From Amycolatopsis marina (GTDB lineage: Bacteria; Actinomycetota; Actinomycetes; Mycobacteriales; Pseudonocardiaceae), in contig NZ_FOKG01000004.1 in assembly GCF_900111885.1 (NCBI RefSeq), positions 1 through 64,000 on the forward strand: DNA of 64,000 nt, read 5' to 3'. Both the position numbers and the translations under genes were made by a program. The notes under the pieces were generated by a model. The model worked only from the letters and a program-made list of their open reading frames with translations. It ran no database searches and was not told where the DNA came from. Numbering within the stretch: position 1 is the stretch's first letter; every line of letters starts with the position of its first letter. Positions 18,555-30,900 of the stretch are shown here, piece after piece.

Positions 18555-21212
18555 ATGTCGCAGGAGGTCAGCTGTCATGTCGCGGTGTACCGGGGGGTAG
18601 GTGCCGCTGACCTTGACACCTATCAGCGCCGTCTCCGCGAAGGCGCCGATCTGCTCGGTGGCCGGGTACACCGGCTCTGGCGCGAACCAGTCGCCGGGCC
18701 GTCGACCGGGTCGTCCGCAGCCTCACTCCGGGACCGGGAATCTCGCCGGAATCTGAGCTCCATATTGCGGTTCGTCCTCCTGGAATACGAGGACAACCTG
18801 CACGACCTGGTGATAACCGCGGATCGGTCCGCGGTGGACCGGAGCGGGCTCGACGCGATCGCCCGTATGGTCCTCACCGGTAACGCCGGCGAGCGAGCGC
18901 TGGTCCACCCGGCACCGTCGTCGCCGGCGAGCGAGCGAGCGAACGGCGGCCGGTTGTTCCTGCCGTGGCAGCTCGCCCATCGTCTTGCCGTACCGGACCT
19001 CGTGGTGGTGATCGGCCTGGCGTACGCGTGGGAGGCACGCCTGAGCGAGGTCGTCGTCGAGGTGTCCGAGGACGACCACGAACCGAAACTGTGCGTGGTC
19101 GACGTGACCGCTACCGCGGCCGAGTGCCGTGGTTCCGTGCGGGATCAACTTTCCGAACCGCCAGGTGAGCTGGCCTCGAAAGTCCATATCGGACTCGCTG
19201 TCTGCGGGCGAGCACCCCACCCTGGTCTCGTCGACTACCGGCCCGCACCCGATCTCCGGCACCCGCTGTCCGTCCACGCGTCGAGCCACGGAGACGACAT
19301 GCTCGTCCTGGATTACTGGCGGGACGAGCATTCCGCCGAGTTCGCCGACAACGTGTACCGGATCGGCCATGTCCTGCTCGACGGACCGCAGCACCAGACG
19401 CTGACCCGCATCGAGCGGCTCGACCACGCGGAGTACCGGCGGGTCCGCGCGCTGGGACACAGCCCGCGAACCGACACCTCCACTGCTGACTGCGTACACG
19501 AGCTGGTGCGCAAGGTGATGCTGAACCGGCCGGACGCGACCGCGTTGATCGACGGGGAGACCGTGATCACCTACGGCCAACTCGTGGACCGGGCGACCCG
19601 GACGGCGCACTCGCTGCACGCTCTCGGTGTCCGGCGAGGCGAGCGCGTTGGTGTGTGCCTGAACCGGTCGGCTGACCTCGTGGTCGTGCTGCTCGCGATC
19701 CTCTCCGCCGGGGCAACGTATGTACCGATGGATCCAGCCTATCCGGCCGAGCGGCTGCGGCTGCTGGCTGAGGACGCCGGACTCGCCGTCATCGTGACCG
19801 AGCAGAGCTTCGAGGCCGTACGGACCGTGTCCCTCGCCGAACTGACCGCGCTCGCCATGGACGAGTCGCCAGAGCCACCGGAAGCCGGCGTGACTCCCGA
19901 CGACCCCGCGTACGTGATCTACACATCCGGATCGACCGGTAAGCCCAAGGGCGTCGTCATTCCGCATCGCAACGTGGCACGGCTCCTTTCGGCCACGAAG
20001 ACCGAACTGGGATTCGGCCCCGAAGACACCTGGACGTGGTTCCACTCGGTCGCTTTCGACTTCTCGGTCTGGGAGATCTGGGGCTGCCTGACCACTGGTG
20101 GCCGCCTCGTCGTCGTGCCGAGATGGACCAGTCGCTCTCCTGAGGACTTCCATGCTCTACTTGTCGCCAACAGGGTGACCGTGCTGAACCAGACCCCGTC
20201 CGCGTTCACGCAATTGCTCGACGTCGACCGGGCCGGGCTGACGGTACGGCTGGTGATCTTCGGCGGCGAGCCGCTGCATCCCCGAATGCTCACCGGGTGG
20301 TTCGATCGGTACCCGGAAACAGAATGCCGGCTGGTCAACATGTTCGGCATCACCGAGACCACCGTGCACGTCACCTGGCACACCGTGACCCGCGCGGACG
20401 CGTTGACCGCGTCGAAGTCGGTCGGCAGGCCGATTCCCGGCTGGTCGGTTCACGTTGTCGACGAGCATCGCCGCCTGCTGCCCCCTGGCGAGGTGGGCGA
20501 GATCGCGGTCGGTGGCGACGGTTTGGCCCTGCGCTACCTCGGCCGAGAAGAGCTCACGGCAGCCAGGTTCGTGACGGAGCAAGGCGAACGGCTGTATCTG
20601 AGCGGCGACAAGGGACGGATGCGCCCGGACGGTCAGCTGGAACACCTCGGCAGACTGGACAATCAGATCCAACTGCGCGGTCATCGGGTCGAGCCGGACG
20701 AGATCCGTGCGGTCCTGCTGGCCGACAGCGCGGTGGTCACCGCGGCTGTCGTACATACGCAGGAGGACCCGGACGACTCAGCCACAGCGCGGCTGGACGC
20801 CTATGTCGTACTGCACGAGGGTGCCGCGGACGGCATACGCCAGCGAATCAGCAGACATCTTCCCGACTACATGGTACCGAGCTCGGTGACCGCGCTGAGC
20901 GCGCTTCCGTTGACGGAGAACGGAAAGCTCGATATCAGCCAGTTGCCCGCACCCAGCGCGGTGGAGCCGGTCGTCCTGGAAACGGACCCGGACGCGAGCG
21001 CGCTCGACACCGTACTCCGCGTGTGGCGCGCGGTATTCCGCAGCGAAGTGTCCCCCTCCGACGACTTCTTCACCCTCGGCGGCAACTCGCTGCTCGCCGT
21101 GCGTATCGCGCGTGCCCTGCGTGATCACGGACATCGCGTGGACGCCTGGGTCATGTACCAGTGCCCGAACCCCATCGAATTGGCCAGAACATTGGACGGA
21201 GCGTCTGCGTGA
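18555..21212 (+). CDS. Stand-alone NRPS: degenerate C-like, adenylation (Thr), carrier
   Basis: 885 residues. Residues 1-300 look like a worn condensation domain: where HHxxxDG should stand there is ADRSAVDR (about 89-96), so condensation is unlikely. The adenylation domain (about 310-795) is complete: YTSGSTGKPKG at 456-466, FDFSVWEIWG at 501-510, NMFGITETT, YLSGDKG, and NGKLD with the catalytic Lys. The carrier domain has FFTLGGNSLL with Ser845. I read the pocket code as DFWNIGMVHK, the standard threonine code. AAGGGGG precedes ATG 18555. No MbtH-like gene was seen in the window. A likely role is to load Thr for modification or for delivery in trans to the final module of the main synthetase, whose own A domain is dead. 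Confidence 0.9.
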   Translation: MSQEVSCHVAVYRGVGAADLDTYQRRLREGADLLGGRVHRLWREPVAGPSTGSSAASLRDRESRRNLSSILRFVLLEYEDNLHDLVITADRSAVDRSGLDAIARMVLTGNAGERALVHPAPSSPASERANGGRLFLPWQLAHRLAVPDLVVVIGLAYAWEARLSEVVVEVSEDDHEPKLCVVDVTATAAECRGSVRDQLSEPPGELASKVHIGLAVCGRAPHPGLVDYRPAPDLRHPLSVHASSHGDDMLVLDYWRDEHSAEFADNVYRIGHVLLDGPQHQTLTRIERLDHAEYRRVRALGHSPRTDTSTADCVHELVRKVMLNRPDATALIDGETVITYGQLVDRATRTAHSLHALGVRRGERVGVCLNRSADLVVVLLAILSAGATYVPMDPAYPAERLRLLAEDAGLAVIVTEQSFEAVRTVSLAELTALAMDESPEPPEAGVTPDDPAYVIYTSGSTGKPKGVVIPHRNVARLLSATKTELGFGPEDTWTWFHSVAFDFSVWEIWGCLTTGGRLVVVPRWTSRSPEDFHALLVANRVTVLNQTPSAFTQLLDVDRAGLTVRLVIFGGEPLHPRMLTGWFDRYPETECRLVNMFGITETTVHVTWHTVTRADALTASKSVGRPIPGWSVHVVDEHRRLLPPGEVGEIAVGGDGLALRYLGREELTAARFVTEQGERLYLSGDKGRMRPDGQLEHLGRLDNQIQLRGHRVEPDEIRAVLLADSAVVTAAVVHTQEDPDDSATARLDAYVVLHEGAADGIRQRISRHLPDYMVPSSVTALSALPLTENGKLDISQLPAPSAVEPVVLETDPDASALDTVLRVWRAVFRSEVSPSDDFFTLGGNSLLAVRIARALRDHGHRVDAWVMYQCPNPIELARTLDGASA

Positions 21213-21394
21213 ACAATTTCTTCGCATTGCCCGATGCCACTATCCACAACTTTCAGCATCGACTAAAAAGCGTGGCGCTCATCGGTTCGAACGACGATCC
21301 TCAGGTATGAATGCAGAACTATGCACCCCGCCTGATCGACCTGACTGGGGCGGTCGGTCCCGCAACCTGACATAAATACCTTCTGCGGAGGTAG

Positions 21395-22408
<1,014 letters not shown>

Positions 22409-22412
22409 TCCG

Positions 22413-23615
22413 ATGACCGACAACCTGCTTGCCGGACAGCCGCCCACCACCGCCGACGGTGGCACACAGTTGCTGGCGTGGCTGCGGGAGATGCGCCGGA
22501 ACCAGCCGATCTGGCAGGAGCCCAGCGGCGCGGTGCACCTGTTCCGCCATGCGGACGTCACGGCCGTCCTTGCCGACCCGGCGACGTTCTCCTCAGATGT
22601 CAGCCAGGCCGCCCCGGACGACGTGCCGAACTTCGTGGAAGGCAGCCTGGCCGCGACCGATCCGCCGCGGCACCGCAAGCTGCGCCGGATCGTCAGCGAG
22701 GCCTTCACGCCCAAGACCGTGGCCAGCTTGGAGCCACGGATCGTCGAGCTGACCAATGAGCTGCTGGACGCCGTGGCGGACCGCGACGAATGGGAATTCG
22801 TGGACGCCCTTTCGAATCCCCTGCCGGTGACGGTGATCGCGGAACTGCTCGGCATTCCCGTCGCGGACCAGCCGAAGTTCCGCCGATGGGCGGAAGCGGC
22901 GATCACCGCGACGAACGACGCACAGGTCGGCGAGGCGGAGTTCCACATCAGCGACTGGGTGGCCGAGCAGCTGCGGGAGATGCAGGAATACCTGCTGGCA
23001 CACGCCAAGCGCAGGCTCGAGGAGCCGACCGGCGACTTGATGACCCGGTTGGCGACCGCCGAGGTGGACGGCGTGAAGCTGACCGACAACGAACTGTTCA
23101 GCTTCGCGGCGGACCTGCTGTTCGCCGGACACATCACCACCACCATGCTGCTGGGCAACAGCCTGGTCTCGTTGCATGAGCATCCAGACGTTGCGGCCGA
23201 GGTCCGGGCCGACCGGACACTGGTGCCGAGCTTCATCGAAGAGGTCCTGCGCGTCCGCCCGCCGATCACCTTGACGAACAGGCTGGTACGCAAGGACACC
23301 CATCTTGGCGGCGTCGACGTGCCCACCGGTGGCATGGTGGTCGCCTGGATGCTCTCGGCCAACTACGACGAGGACAAGATCCCCGCACCCGAGGCGTTCG
23401 ATGTGCACCGCGATCCCAACCCGCACCTGGCATTCGGGCACGGGATCCACTTCTGCATCGGGGCCCCGCTCGGGCGCCTGGAGACGCGGATCGCCCTGAA
23501 CATCCTGCTTAACAGGTACCAGGGGATTCGCCCCAGCGGCGATGGTCCCACCTACCACGATGCCGGTGGTTTGTTCGGCGTGGCCAAGCTTCCGCTGGTT
23601 GTCACTCCGGCCTGA
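22413..23615 (+). CDS. Cytochrome P450
   Basis: A 400-residue bacterial class I P450. The I-helix is LLFAGHITTTMLLGN, in which the usual acidic residue before TT is Ile. EEVLR is the ExxR motif and the haem ligand is Cys in FGHGIHFCIGAPLG. This resembles CYP107-like tailoring enzymes. The start ATG at 22413 is 5 bp after the methyltransferase stop. It is the last gene of the rightward operon and ends just before a perfect terminator. Possible tasks are hydroxylation of the carrier-bound amino acid or of the finished peptide; the substrate is not readable. No intact ferredoxin gene is nearby. Confidence 0.93.
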   Translation: MTDNLLAGQPPTTADGGTQLLAWLREMRRNQPIWQEPSGAVHLFRHADVTAVLADPATFSSDVSQAAPDDVPNFVEGSLAATDPPRHRKLRRIVSEAFTPKTVASLEPRIVELTNELLDAVADRDEWEFVDALSNPLPVTVIAELLGIPVADQPKFRRWAEAAITATNDAQVGEAEFHISDWVAEQLREMQEYLLAHAKRRLEEPTGDLMTRLATAEVDGVKLTDNELFSFAADLLFAGHITTTMLLGNSLVSLHEHPDVAAEVRADRTLVPSFIEEVLRVRPPITLTNRLVRKDTHLGGVDVPTGGMVVAWMLSANYDEDKIPAPEAFDVHRDPNPHLAFGHGIHFCIGAPLGRLETRIALNILLNRYQGIRPSGDGPTYHDAGGLFGVAKLPLVVTPA

Positions 23616-23620
23616 GAGAA

Positions 23621-23670
23621 GCAGCGAAAGGCCCTTGTCCGACACGGTACGGACAAGGGCCTTTCGCTGC
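23621..23670. terminator. Bidirectional terminator between P450 and MFS genes
   Basis: A perfect inverted repeat with 21-nt arms (23621-23641 and 23650-23670) and an 8-nt loop ACACGGTA. The arms read GCAGCGAAAGG...GTCCG and its complement. The repeat sits exactly in the gap between two convergent genes and has A-rich and T-rich flanks (AGAGAA, TTTCG), so it can end transcription from both sides. Confidence 0.9.
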
Positions 23671-23685
23671 TTTCGCAGCAGATTC

Positions 23686-24945
23686 TCAGTTGCCGTCGAG
23701 TTCCCGCGCGGCCAGCACCTTCGGCAGGTCACGCAGGCTGGGGCTCACGGTGACGGAGGTCGCTATCACCAACATGATCGCGGCACAGGCCAGGACCGCC
23801 AACGTCGGATCCACCGCCACGACCAGACCTCCGGCCAGCGGCCCGAGAGACTGGCCGACGCCACCGAAAAGGTGCGCGGTGCCACTGAGCCTGCCGCGCA
23901 ACTCGTCCGGCGTGGACAACATCTGGTACGACTGCACGCTGCTGGTCGCCGTGGGCGTCAGGAAAGCCATCACCCCGAGCAGAACGCCGTACCAGTACCC
24001 GGCAGGCACCACCGCGATCAACGGGATCAGCACGCCCGACAGCCAGGTGAGCGCCACGATCGACCGGTACGGACCGAGCTTGGCCTGCAACGGGGACGCC
24101 ACGAACGCCCCGGCGAGCCCGCCGACTCCGAGCATTGTCGCGATCAGGCCGACCTCGCCGGCGGGCACGCCCTTGGCATTCGCCACGACGATGACGACGA
24201 AGAACAGGGCCGCGAAAACGAAACTGATCCCGACCTGCGAGAAGAAGGTCGCGCGGATCTTCGGCTGTTTCCAGACCCACGCGAGCCCCACGCGTGTCTC
24301 CGGGAGGATCGAGCGGAGCGGCTTCTTGGTCTTCTCCCGAGGCGGAACACGGATGAACAGCACGGCGACAGTGGACACCACATACGAGATCGCGTCCGCG
24401 ACGAACGGAAAAATCCGGTTGATTCCGAACAGGAAACCGCCCAGCGCCGGGCCCACCGTCGCGCCGAGATACGCGCGTGCGGCAATACCGGCGACAGCTG
24501 GCGGCAACTGTTGCTCGGACACCAGTCTGGGCAGGGTGGCTTCCTCCGCGGGCGCGAACAACGTGGCGAACATACCCTCGATCAGGGCGACAAAAAGGAT
24601 CACCGGCACCGACGCGTGGTCGGTGGCGATCGCGATCACCAGGCCGATGAACGCGATCGCCCTGGAGACCTCGCAGGTCACCAGAACCTTCTTGCGGTCC
24701 CAGCGATCGACGAGCGCTCCCGCGAGAACGCCGGTGGCGAATCTGGCCGCCCCATTGGCGAACCCGACCAGGCCGGCGGCAACGGCCGATCCGCTGATCG
24801 CCAGCACCAGCAGTGGAAAGGCTATGATCGAGGCCGACGCGCCCAGCTCAGAGAGAGTTTGGCTGCTCCACAGCAGGATGTAGTTGCGGTTTCGGGATAG
24901 CGGCGGATAGCTGCTCGGCGTCTCAGCGGTGGTCGTCGTCCCCAT
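23686..24945 (-). CDS. MFS exporter
   Basis: A 419-residue major facilitator with about 12 hydrophobic helices in two halves separated by a charged loop (PPREKTKKPLRS). Motif A appears as GALVDRWDRKKVL between helices 2 and 3. The type resembles MFS_3-family drug or siderophore exporters (NYILLWSSQTLSELG at the N-terminus). ATG 24945 is preceded by GGGA at about 9 nt; ATG 24957 is an alternative. It overlaps the end of the large NRPS gene by about 20 nt and is the last gene of that operon, ending at the bidirectional terminator. The likely cargo is the cyclic peptide. Confidence 0.9.
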   Translation of the reverse strand: MGTTTTAETPSSYPPLSRNRNYILLWSSQTLSELGASASIIAFPLLVLAISGSAVAAGLVGFANGAARFATGVLAGALVDRWDRKKVLVTCEVSRAIAFIGLVIAIATDHASVPVILFVALIEGMFATLFAPAEEATLPRLVSEQQLPPAVAGIAARAYLGATVGPALGGFLFGINRIFPFVADAISYVVSTVAVLFIRVPPREKTKKPLRSILPETRVGLAWVWKQPKIRATFFSQVGISFVFAALFFVVIVVANAKGVPAGEVGLIATMLGVGGLAGAFVASPLQAKLGPYRSIVALTWLSGVLIPLIAVVPAGYWYGVLLGVMAFLTPTATSSVQSYQMLSTPDELRGRLSGTAHLFGGVGQSLGPLAGGLVVAVDPTLAVLACAAIMLVIATSVTVSPSLRDLPKVLAARELDGN

Positions 24946-27900
24946 ACACGTTCCCATTTCTCAGGAGGAGGCCGGCATCGCCACGGTCGTCGGCGATCCG
25001 GTGCAGCACACCGATCAGGCTGTCCGCAAGCCACCGCACTGTGGTCTCCCGGTGCACTGATGTCGAATAGGTCCACAAGAACCGCAGCCTGCCGTTCTCG
25101 ACGCTGCTCACCACGTCCAGTACGAACGGCCGGTTCTCGTCCGGGCTGTCGTCGCGTCCGATTCCGAAGATCCGCTTGCGCGCGGGGCCCGAGCCCGCAT
25201 CGTCGATCCACTCCTCACCCAGGTAATTGAAGAGCAGTTGTGGCGTGCGCCCTGCCACGGTTCCGGTGAGGTACCGCAGCACGCCATAGCCCAGCCCCCG
25301 CTGCGGCACTGCCCGCAGCTGCCGTTTGGTGGCACGGATCAACGCGGTCACGTCCGCGTCCTTCGGCATCGTGAGTTCGACCGGGTAGATCGTGGTGAAC
25401 CAGCCGACGGTCCTGGACAGGTCGACGTCTTCGAAGATGTCCTCGCGCCCGTGGCCTTCCATCCCGAGCACCACGCGTTCCCGGCCGCTCCATTCGGACA
25501 GCACCAGGCCGAGCGCGGCGACGAGGACGTCGTCGATCCTGGCCCGGTGCCTGCCGGGGATCCGCCGCAGCAAGGCATCCGTTGCCTGCTCGTCCAGCCC
25601 GGCGGTCACACTCGCGGCCGAGGCCCCGGTGTTCTGGCCGGTCAGATCGGCCGGCAGAGGTGCGTCCGCGATCCCGGACCAGTACTGCTGTTCGTGGTTC
25701 CACCCGCCCGCCTTGGCCTGCTCCAGCAGTCGTGCGGCCCACTGCTGGAACGAGGTCGACTTCGGGCCCAGGTCCACCGGTTTGCCCGCGCGTGCCTGGC
25801 TGTAGCCCTGGTCGAGGTCGTCGAGCAGGACCTGCCAGGAGACCGCGTCCACCACAAGGTGATGAGCGGTGAGCAGCAGATGGGATGGCTCGCCCTGGCG
25901 GACGAGCAGCACCGGCTGGAACAACGGGCCGCCCAGCTGGATGGATTCCTGGGTACGCCCGGCGATCCTGTCGATTTCGTCGGTGCCGTCGGCCTCGACC
26001 CGCGGCACCGCCACCTCGGGCTCGGGCGGTTGGATGTGCTGGTGCCACTCGCCGCCCGCCTGCCGGAACGTCGCCCGCAAGGTGTCGTGCTGGTGCAGCA
26101 GGGCAACGAGTGCCGCCCGCAGCGCCGTCTCGTCCACGTCCGGGACGAGTTCGAGGAGCACCGACATGGTGAAGTGGCCGGGGTCGACCGGGTGGGTGTC
26201 GAAGAACCAGTGCTGGATGGGCGTGAGCTCCACCGCGCCGGTGACGTGTTCGGTCTCGGCGGGTGACGTCGGCGCGGACTCGGTTTCCACCACCGGCGCC
26301 AGCGCCGCGATCGTCTGGCGCAGCATGAGGTCGCGAGCCGTGATCCGCCAGCCCTCGGCCCTGACCCGGGACACGACCTGCATGATCTTGACCGACTCGC
26401 CGCCGATATCGAAGAAGTTGTCGTGGACACCGACCCGCTCGACACCGAGAACGGCCGACCAGATCTCCGCCAGCTTGCGTTCCACCTCGGTCCGCGGCGC
26501 GACATGTTCGTCGTCCACTCCGAGCTCGGCCGGGACCTCCCGCAGCGCCGCGATGTCGACCCGGCCATCGGTCGCCTGCGGGAGCACGTCGACGACCCGG
26601 AACTCGGCCGGGATCAGGTACGCCGGAACGCGTCCCACGAGGTACTCGGTGAGATCGTCGGGAGCCGAGCCCGTCGCGGGGACCACGAACGCCACCAGAT
26701 GGTCGTCCCAGGCGATCACCGCGGCCTCGTCCACATTCGCGTGGCGGCACAGCACGGCCTCCACTGCGCGCGGGTCGACCTGGAAGCCCCGCACCCTCGT
26801 CACCGAACCGAGGTCCTCGATCATGCCGTCCGGCAGGTACCTGGCGCGGACCCCGACGCGCACGCCGTCCACGTGCAGATCCCCGGGAACCCCCACGGGG
26901 GCCCGGTTCTGCCACTCGTCCAGCACCCGGACGGTGCGATTGGGCAGTGGCGTTCCGAGCAGGATCCGATCGCCGGCGGCCGCCTCGCGATACAGCGCAC
27001 CGCCCGCCGTATGTGGGCTGGACCAGATCGACACCGTCGGGACATCCCACGGCACCGCCTGCGCCGTGCCATAGACCAGCATCAGGCGCAGGTCGCTCGG
27101 CGGTTGGAAACCAGCGCGGGCCAGGGCGCGGAGCTCGGTCGGCGTCAGGCCGAGGATCGTGACCTCGTCCGGAATCTCCCCGATTACCACTCGTCCGCCG
27201 GAAACCAGCGGTGCCCACAACTCCCACAGGGAGGTGTCGGTCGACGGCGAGTGCCAGTACGACCAGGCGTCCTGCGCGGTGCAGCCGAATCGGGCGCTGG
27301 CACCGGCCAGCGAACCGGCCAGCGCGTCGTGACTCACCGGAACGGACCCGTCCAGCACGCAGGCCGTGCCTTCCGGCGCGACCTCCCCGGCCGGCTGGAC
27401 CCCGCCGGAGTCGGCCCGGGCAACGTCGGTCTCGACAACTCGGTAGGCACCGCCAGCCTTGAGCACGGCCAGCATCGCCACGATCTGCTCCACGCCGCGC
27501 GCCAGGCGCACCTCGACGATCGCCCCAGGCCGCAGCCCGGACACGGCCAACCCCTGAGCCAGCCGGTCGGCCCTCCCGTCCAGTTCGGCATACGTCACGA
27601 CGGAATCGGCCTGGACGATCGCCACGCCGTCCGGCTGCCGCAGGGCTTGTTCGTGCACGAGGTCGTGCACCCGGCCCGCCGCCGGAACCCGTTCCGCATC
27701 GCCCCATTCGCCGATCTGCCGCTTCCGCGCATCATCAAGCATGCTGAGGTGGGCGATCGGGCGATCGGCATCGTTCACGATCTGGCCGAGCAACGTCGTC
27801 AGCTGTTCGAGCAGGTGCTCGACAGTCTCGCCGTCGAACAGGTCCGGGTTGTACTCGATCAGCACGTCGAGTCCGCCGTCCCGCTCGGCGCAGTCGATGT

Positions 27901-30900
27901 TCAGGTCGAACTGTGCGGCCACGGACGGTGGCGGGAACTCGGTGACCCGGACCCCGGGCAGGTCCGGTGGCTCGATGGGCGCGTTCTGCAGCACCAACAT
28001 CGCCTGGATCAGCGGCGTCCGGCTCGGGTCCCGGGCCACGTCGACCTCGTCCACCAGGCGTTCGAACGACACGTTCTGATGGTCGAACGCACGGGACACC
28101 GTGTCGCGGACCTGAGCCATCAGGTCGACGAACGAGTCCGAGCCGTCGACGCGGCTGCGCAGCACGACCGTGTTGACGAAGAAGCCCACGACCTCGGTCA
28201 GCTCGGCGCGGTCCCGGCCCGAGGTGACCGTGCCCACCGTGACGTCCGGCGATCCGGACCAGCGCGAGAGCAACACCTGGGTCGCGGCCGCCAGGGCGAC
28301 GAACAGCGTGAGCCCGTTGCTCGCGCACAGGGAATCCAGCAGCGTCACTACGTCCTGGGGAACGTGTGCCGAGCACAGCGCGCCCGAATGGGTCTTCATC
28401 GGTCGCCGCATCCGGTCCGTCGGCAGGTCGGTCGGCGTGAGGTCGGCAAGTTCCTCTCGCCAGAACGCGAGGTCCCGCCTCAGCACCTGCTCACCCAGCG
28501 CGGACCGTTGCCACACCGCGAAGTCGCTGTACTGCAGGACCGGTTCGGGCAAGGATTCACCGCGATAGAGGGAGGCCAGTTCACGGGTCAGCACGCCCAT
28601 GGACCACCCGTCGGTGGCGATGTGGTGCATGCTCAGCACGAGCACGTGATCGTCCTCGGCAACGCGGAGCAACAATGCCCGCATGACCGCCTGGGTGGCC
28701 AGGTCGAACGGCCGGGACGCCGCCTCGGCGACGCGGCGCCTCAGTTCGTCCTCCGTGGACACGCTCAGCACGGTGAACTCCGGCCGTTCTGACGAACGCA
28801 CCATCTGTCCTCCGACGCCGTCGGAGGAGACGTAGATCGTCCGCAGGATGTCGTGCCGGGTGGCGAGTGTGGTCACCGCCGCGCGCAGGGCGGGCACGTC
28901 CAGACGGCCGGTCAGGCGCAAGCCGGCGGAGACGTTGTACTCCGGGCTCTCCGGTTCCAGGTTGTACAGGAACCACAGGCGCTGCTGCGCGAAGGACAGT
29001 GGCAGCAGACCATTTCTTGGCCCGACCGGGATGGTGTCCATCGGGGTCCCGGCGCGCCCGGCGATGACCTGTGCCATGGCGGCCACCGTCGGCGCGTCGA
29101 ACACGTCCCGCGGAAAGACCCGGACGTCGAACTCCTTCCCGGTCCGCGCGGCCACACTGATCGACCGGATGGAGTCGCCGCCCAGCGTGAAGAAGTTGTC
29201 GTGGATGCCGACCGCCTCGATGCCGAGTGTGTCCGCCCAGACCCGCACGAGCCGTTCCTCGACCGCATCCCGAGGGGCAACCTCCGAGCGAGGCGACACA
29301 ACGGGTTCGGGAAGCGCGCGACGGTTGATCTTTCCGCTGGACGTCAGCGGAAGCTCGGCCAGCGTCACGAACAACGGCGGAACCATGTACTCCGGCAGCC
29401 GGTCCGCCAGGTGAGCACGCACGGTACCGACGTCGACGTACTCGGGCGCCAGGTAGCCGACGAGCCGGGTCCGGTCGGCGCTGAGCACCACGGCCGCGGA
29501 CGACACGCTCGGGTGTTCGGTGAGCACGGACTCGATTTCACCGAGCTCGATCCGGAAACCACGAATCTTGACCTGGTCGTCGACCCGGCCGAGGTACTCC
29601 AGCACGCCGTCGGTGCGCCATCGCGCCACGTCGCCGGTCCGGTAGAGCCGGGAAGACTCACTCCCGATGAACCTCTCCCTGGTCAGCTCCGATCGGTTGA
29701 GATAGCCGCGCGCGATCTGAGCGCCACCGAGGTACAGCTCGCCCTTGGCACCCAAGGGCAGCGGGCGCCGCTGGGCGTCCAGAACGTGAACCTGGGTGTT
29801 CCACACCGGACGTCCGATAGGGACGGTGCCGTTCACGTCGTCGGCGGCACACCGGTGGTACGTCACGTCGACGGACGCTTCGGTCGGCCCGTACAGGTTG
29901 TACAGCGGCGCGTCCAGCACCTCCCGGAAACTCCGCCACAGCTCGGCGGGCAACGCCTCACCACTGCAGATCACCCGGCGCAGGCTCGTACAGTGCCCGC
30001 TCGCCGGCTCGGCCACGAACGCGCGCAGCATGCTCGGGACGAAGTGGACAGTGGTGACCTGTTCCCGCTGGATCAGGGACGCCAGGTACCCCGGATCGCG
30101 ATGACCATCCGGGCGCGCGACGACGAGCGCGGCCCCGACCTGCAACGGCCAGAAGAACTCCCACACCGACACATCGAACCCGGCCGGCGTCTTCTGGAGC
30201 ACCCGGTCATCCGCATCGATTCCAAATTCGGCCTGCATCCACACCAGGCGGTTGACGATTCCGCTGTGCGGGACCACCACGCCCTTGGGCCTTCCGGTCG
30301 AGCCGGACGTGTAGATGACGTACGCGGGCGCGGCCGGGTCCAGCGGAGTGTGCGGACGCTCGCCGGAGTACTCCGCGAAGTCCTGGGCGTGGACGACGGG
30401 TTGCTCGCAGGCCAGCGGTCGATCGGTGATCACGACGGCGGGTTCGGCGTCCGCGAGCATGAAGGAGACCCGGTCTTGCGGGTGGTCCTGGTCGACTGGC
30501 AGATAAGCCCCGCCTGCCTTGTGAATCGCGTACAACGCCACCACGAGGTCGATCCCGCGGGGCAGTAGTACCGCGGCGATCCGCTCCGGGCCGACACCGC
30601 GTTCGGCCAGTGCCCGCGCCATTCGATTGGCTCGAGTGTCGAGTTCGCGGTAGGTCAGTACGGTGTCCTCGAAAATCACCGCGGCCGCCTCCGGTGTCCG
30701 GTCGACCTGCCTCTCGAACAGGTCGACCAGGGTGGCCGCCTCGACTGGATGGCCGGTGGCGTTCCATACCGCGAACTGGTCGAGTTCCCGCCGCGTCGCC
30801 GTGGGCAGGTCGCGGACTCCACGGCCGGCCGTCCGCGGCATCGCACCCAGCACGAGCGCGAGGTGCTCGGCGAGGCGGTCGACCGTCGAGGCTTCGAACA

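Noticed and set aside
25215..27707. Leftward 830-codon frame inside the second NRPS gene
   Set aside because: A shifted frame of the true NRPS frame; it also overlaps the dead A domain, but the NRPS frame itself is continuous with intact C, T and E motifs on either side, so no frameshift is implied.
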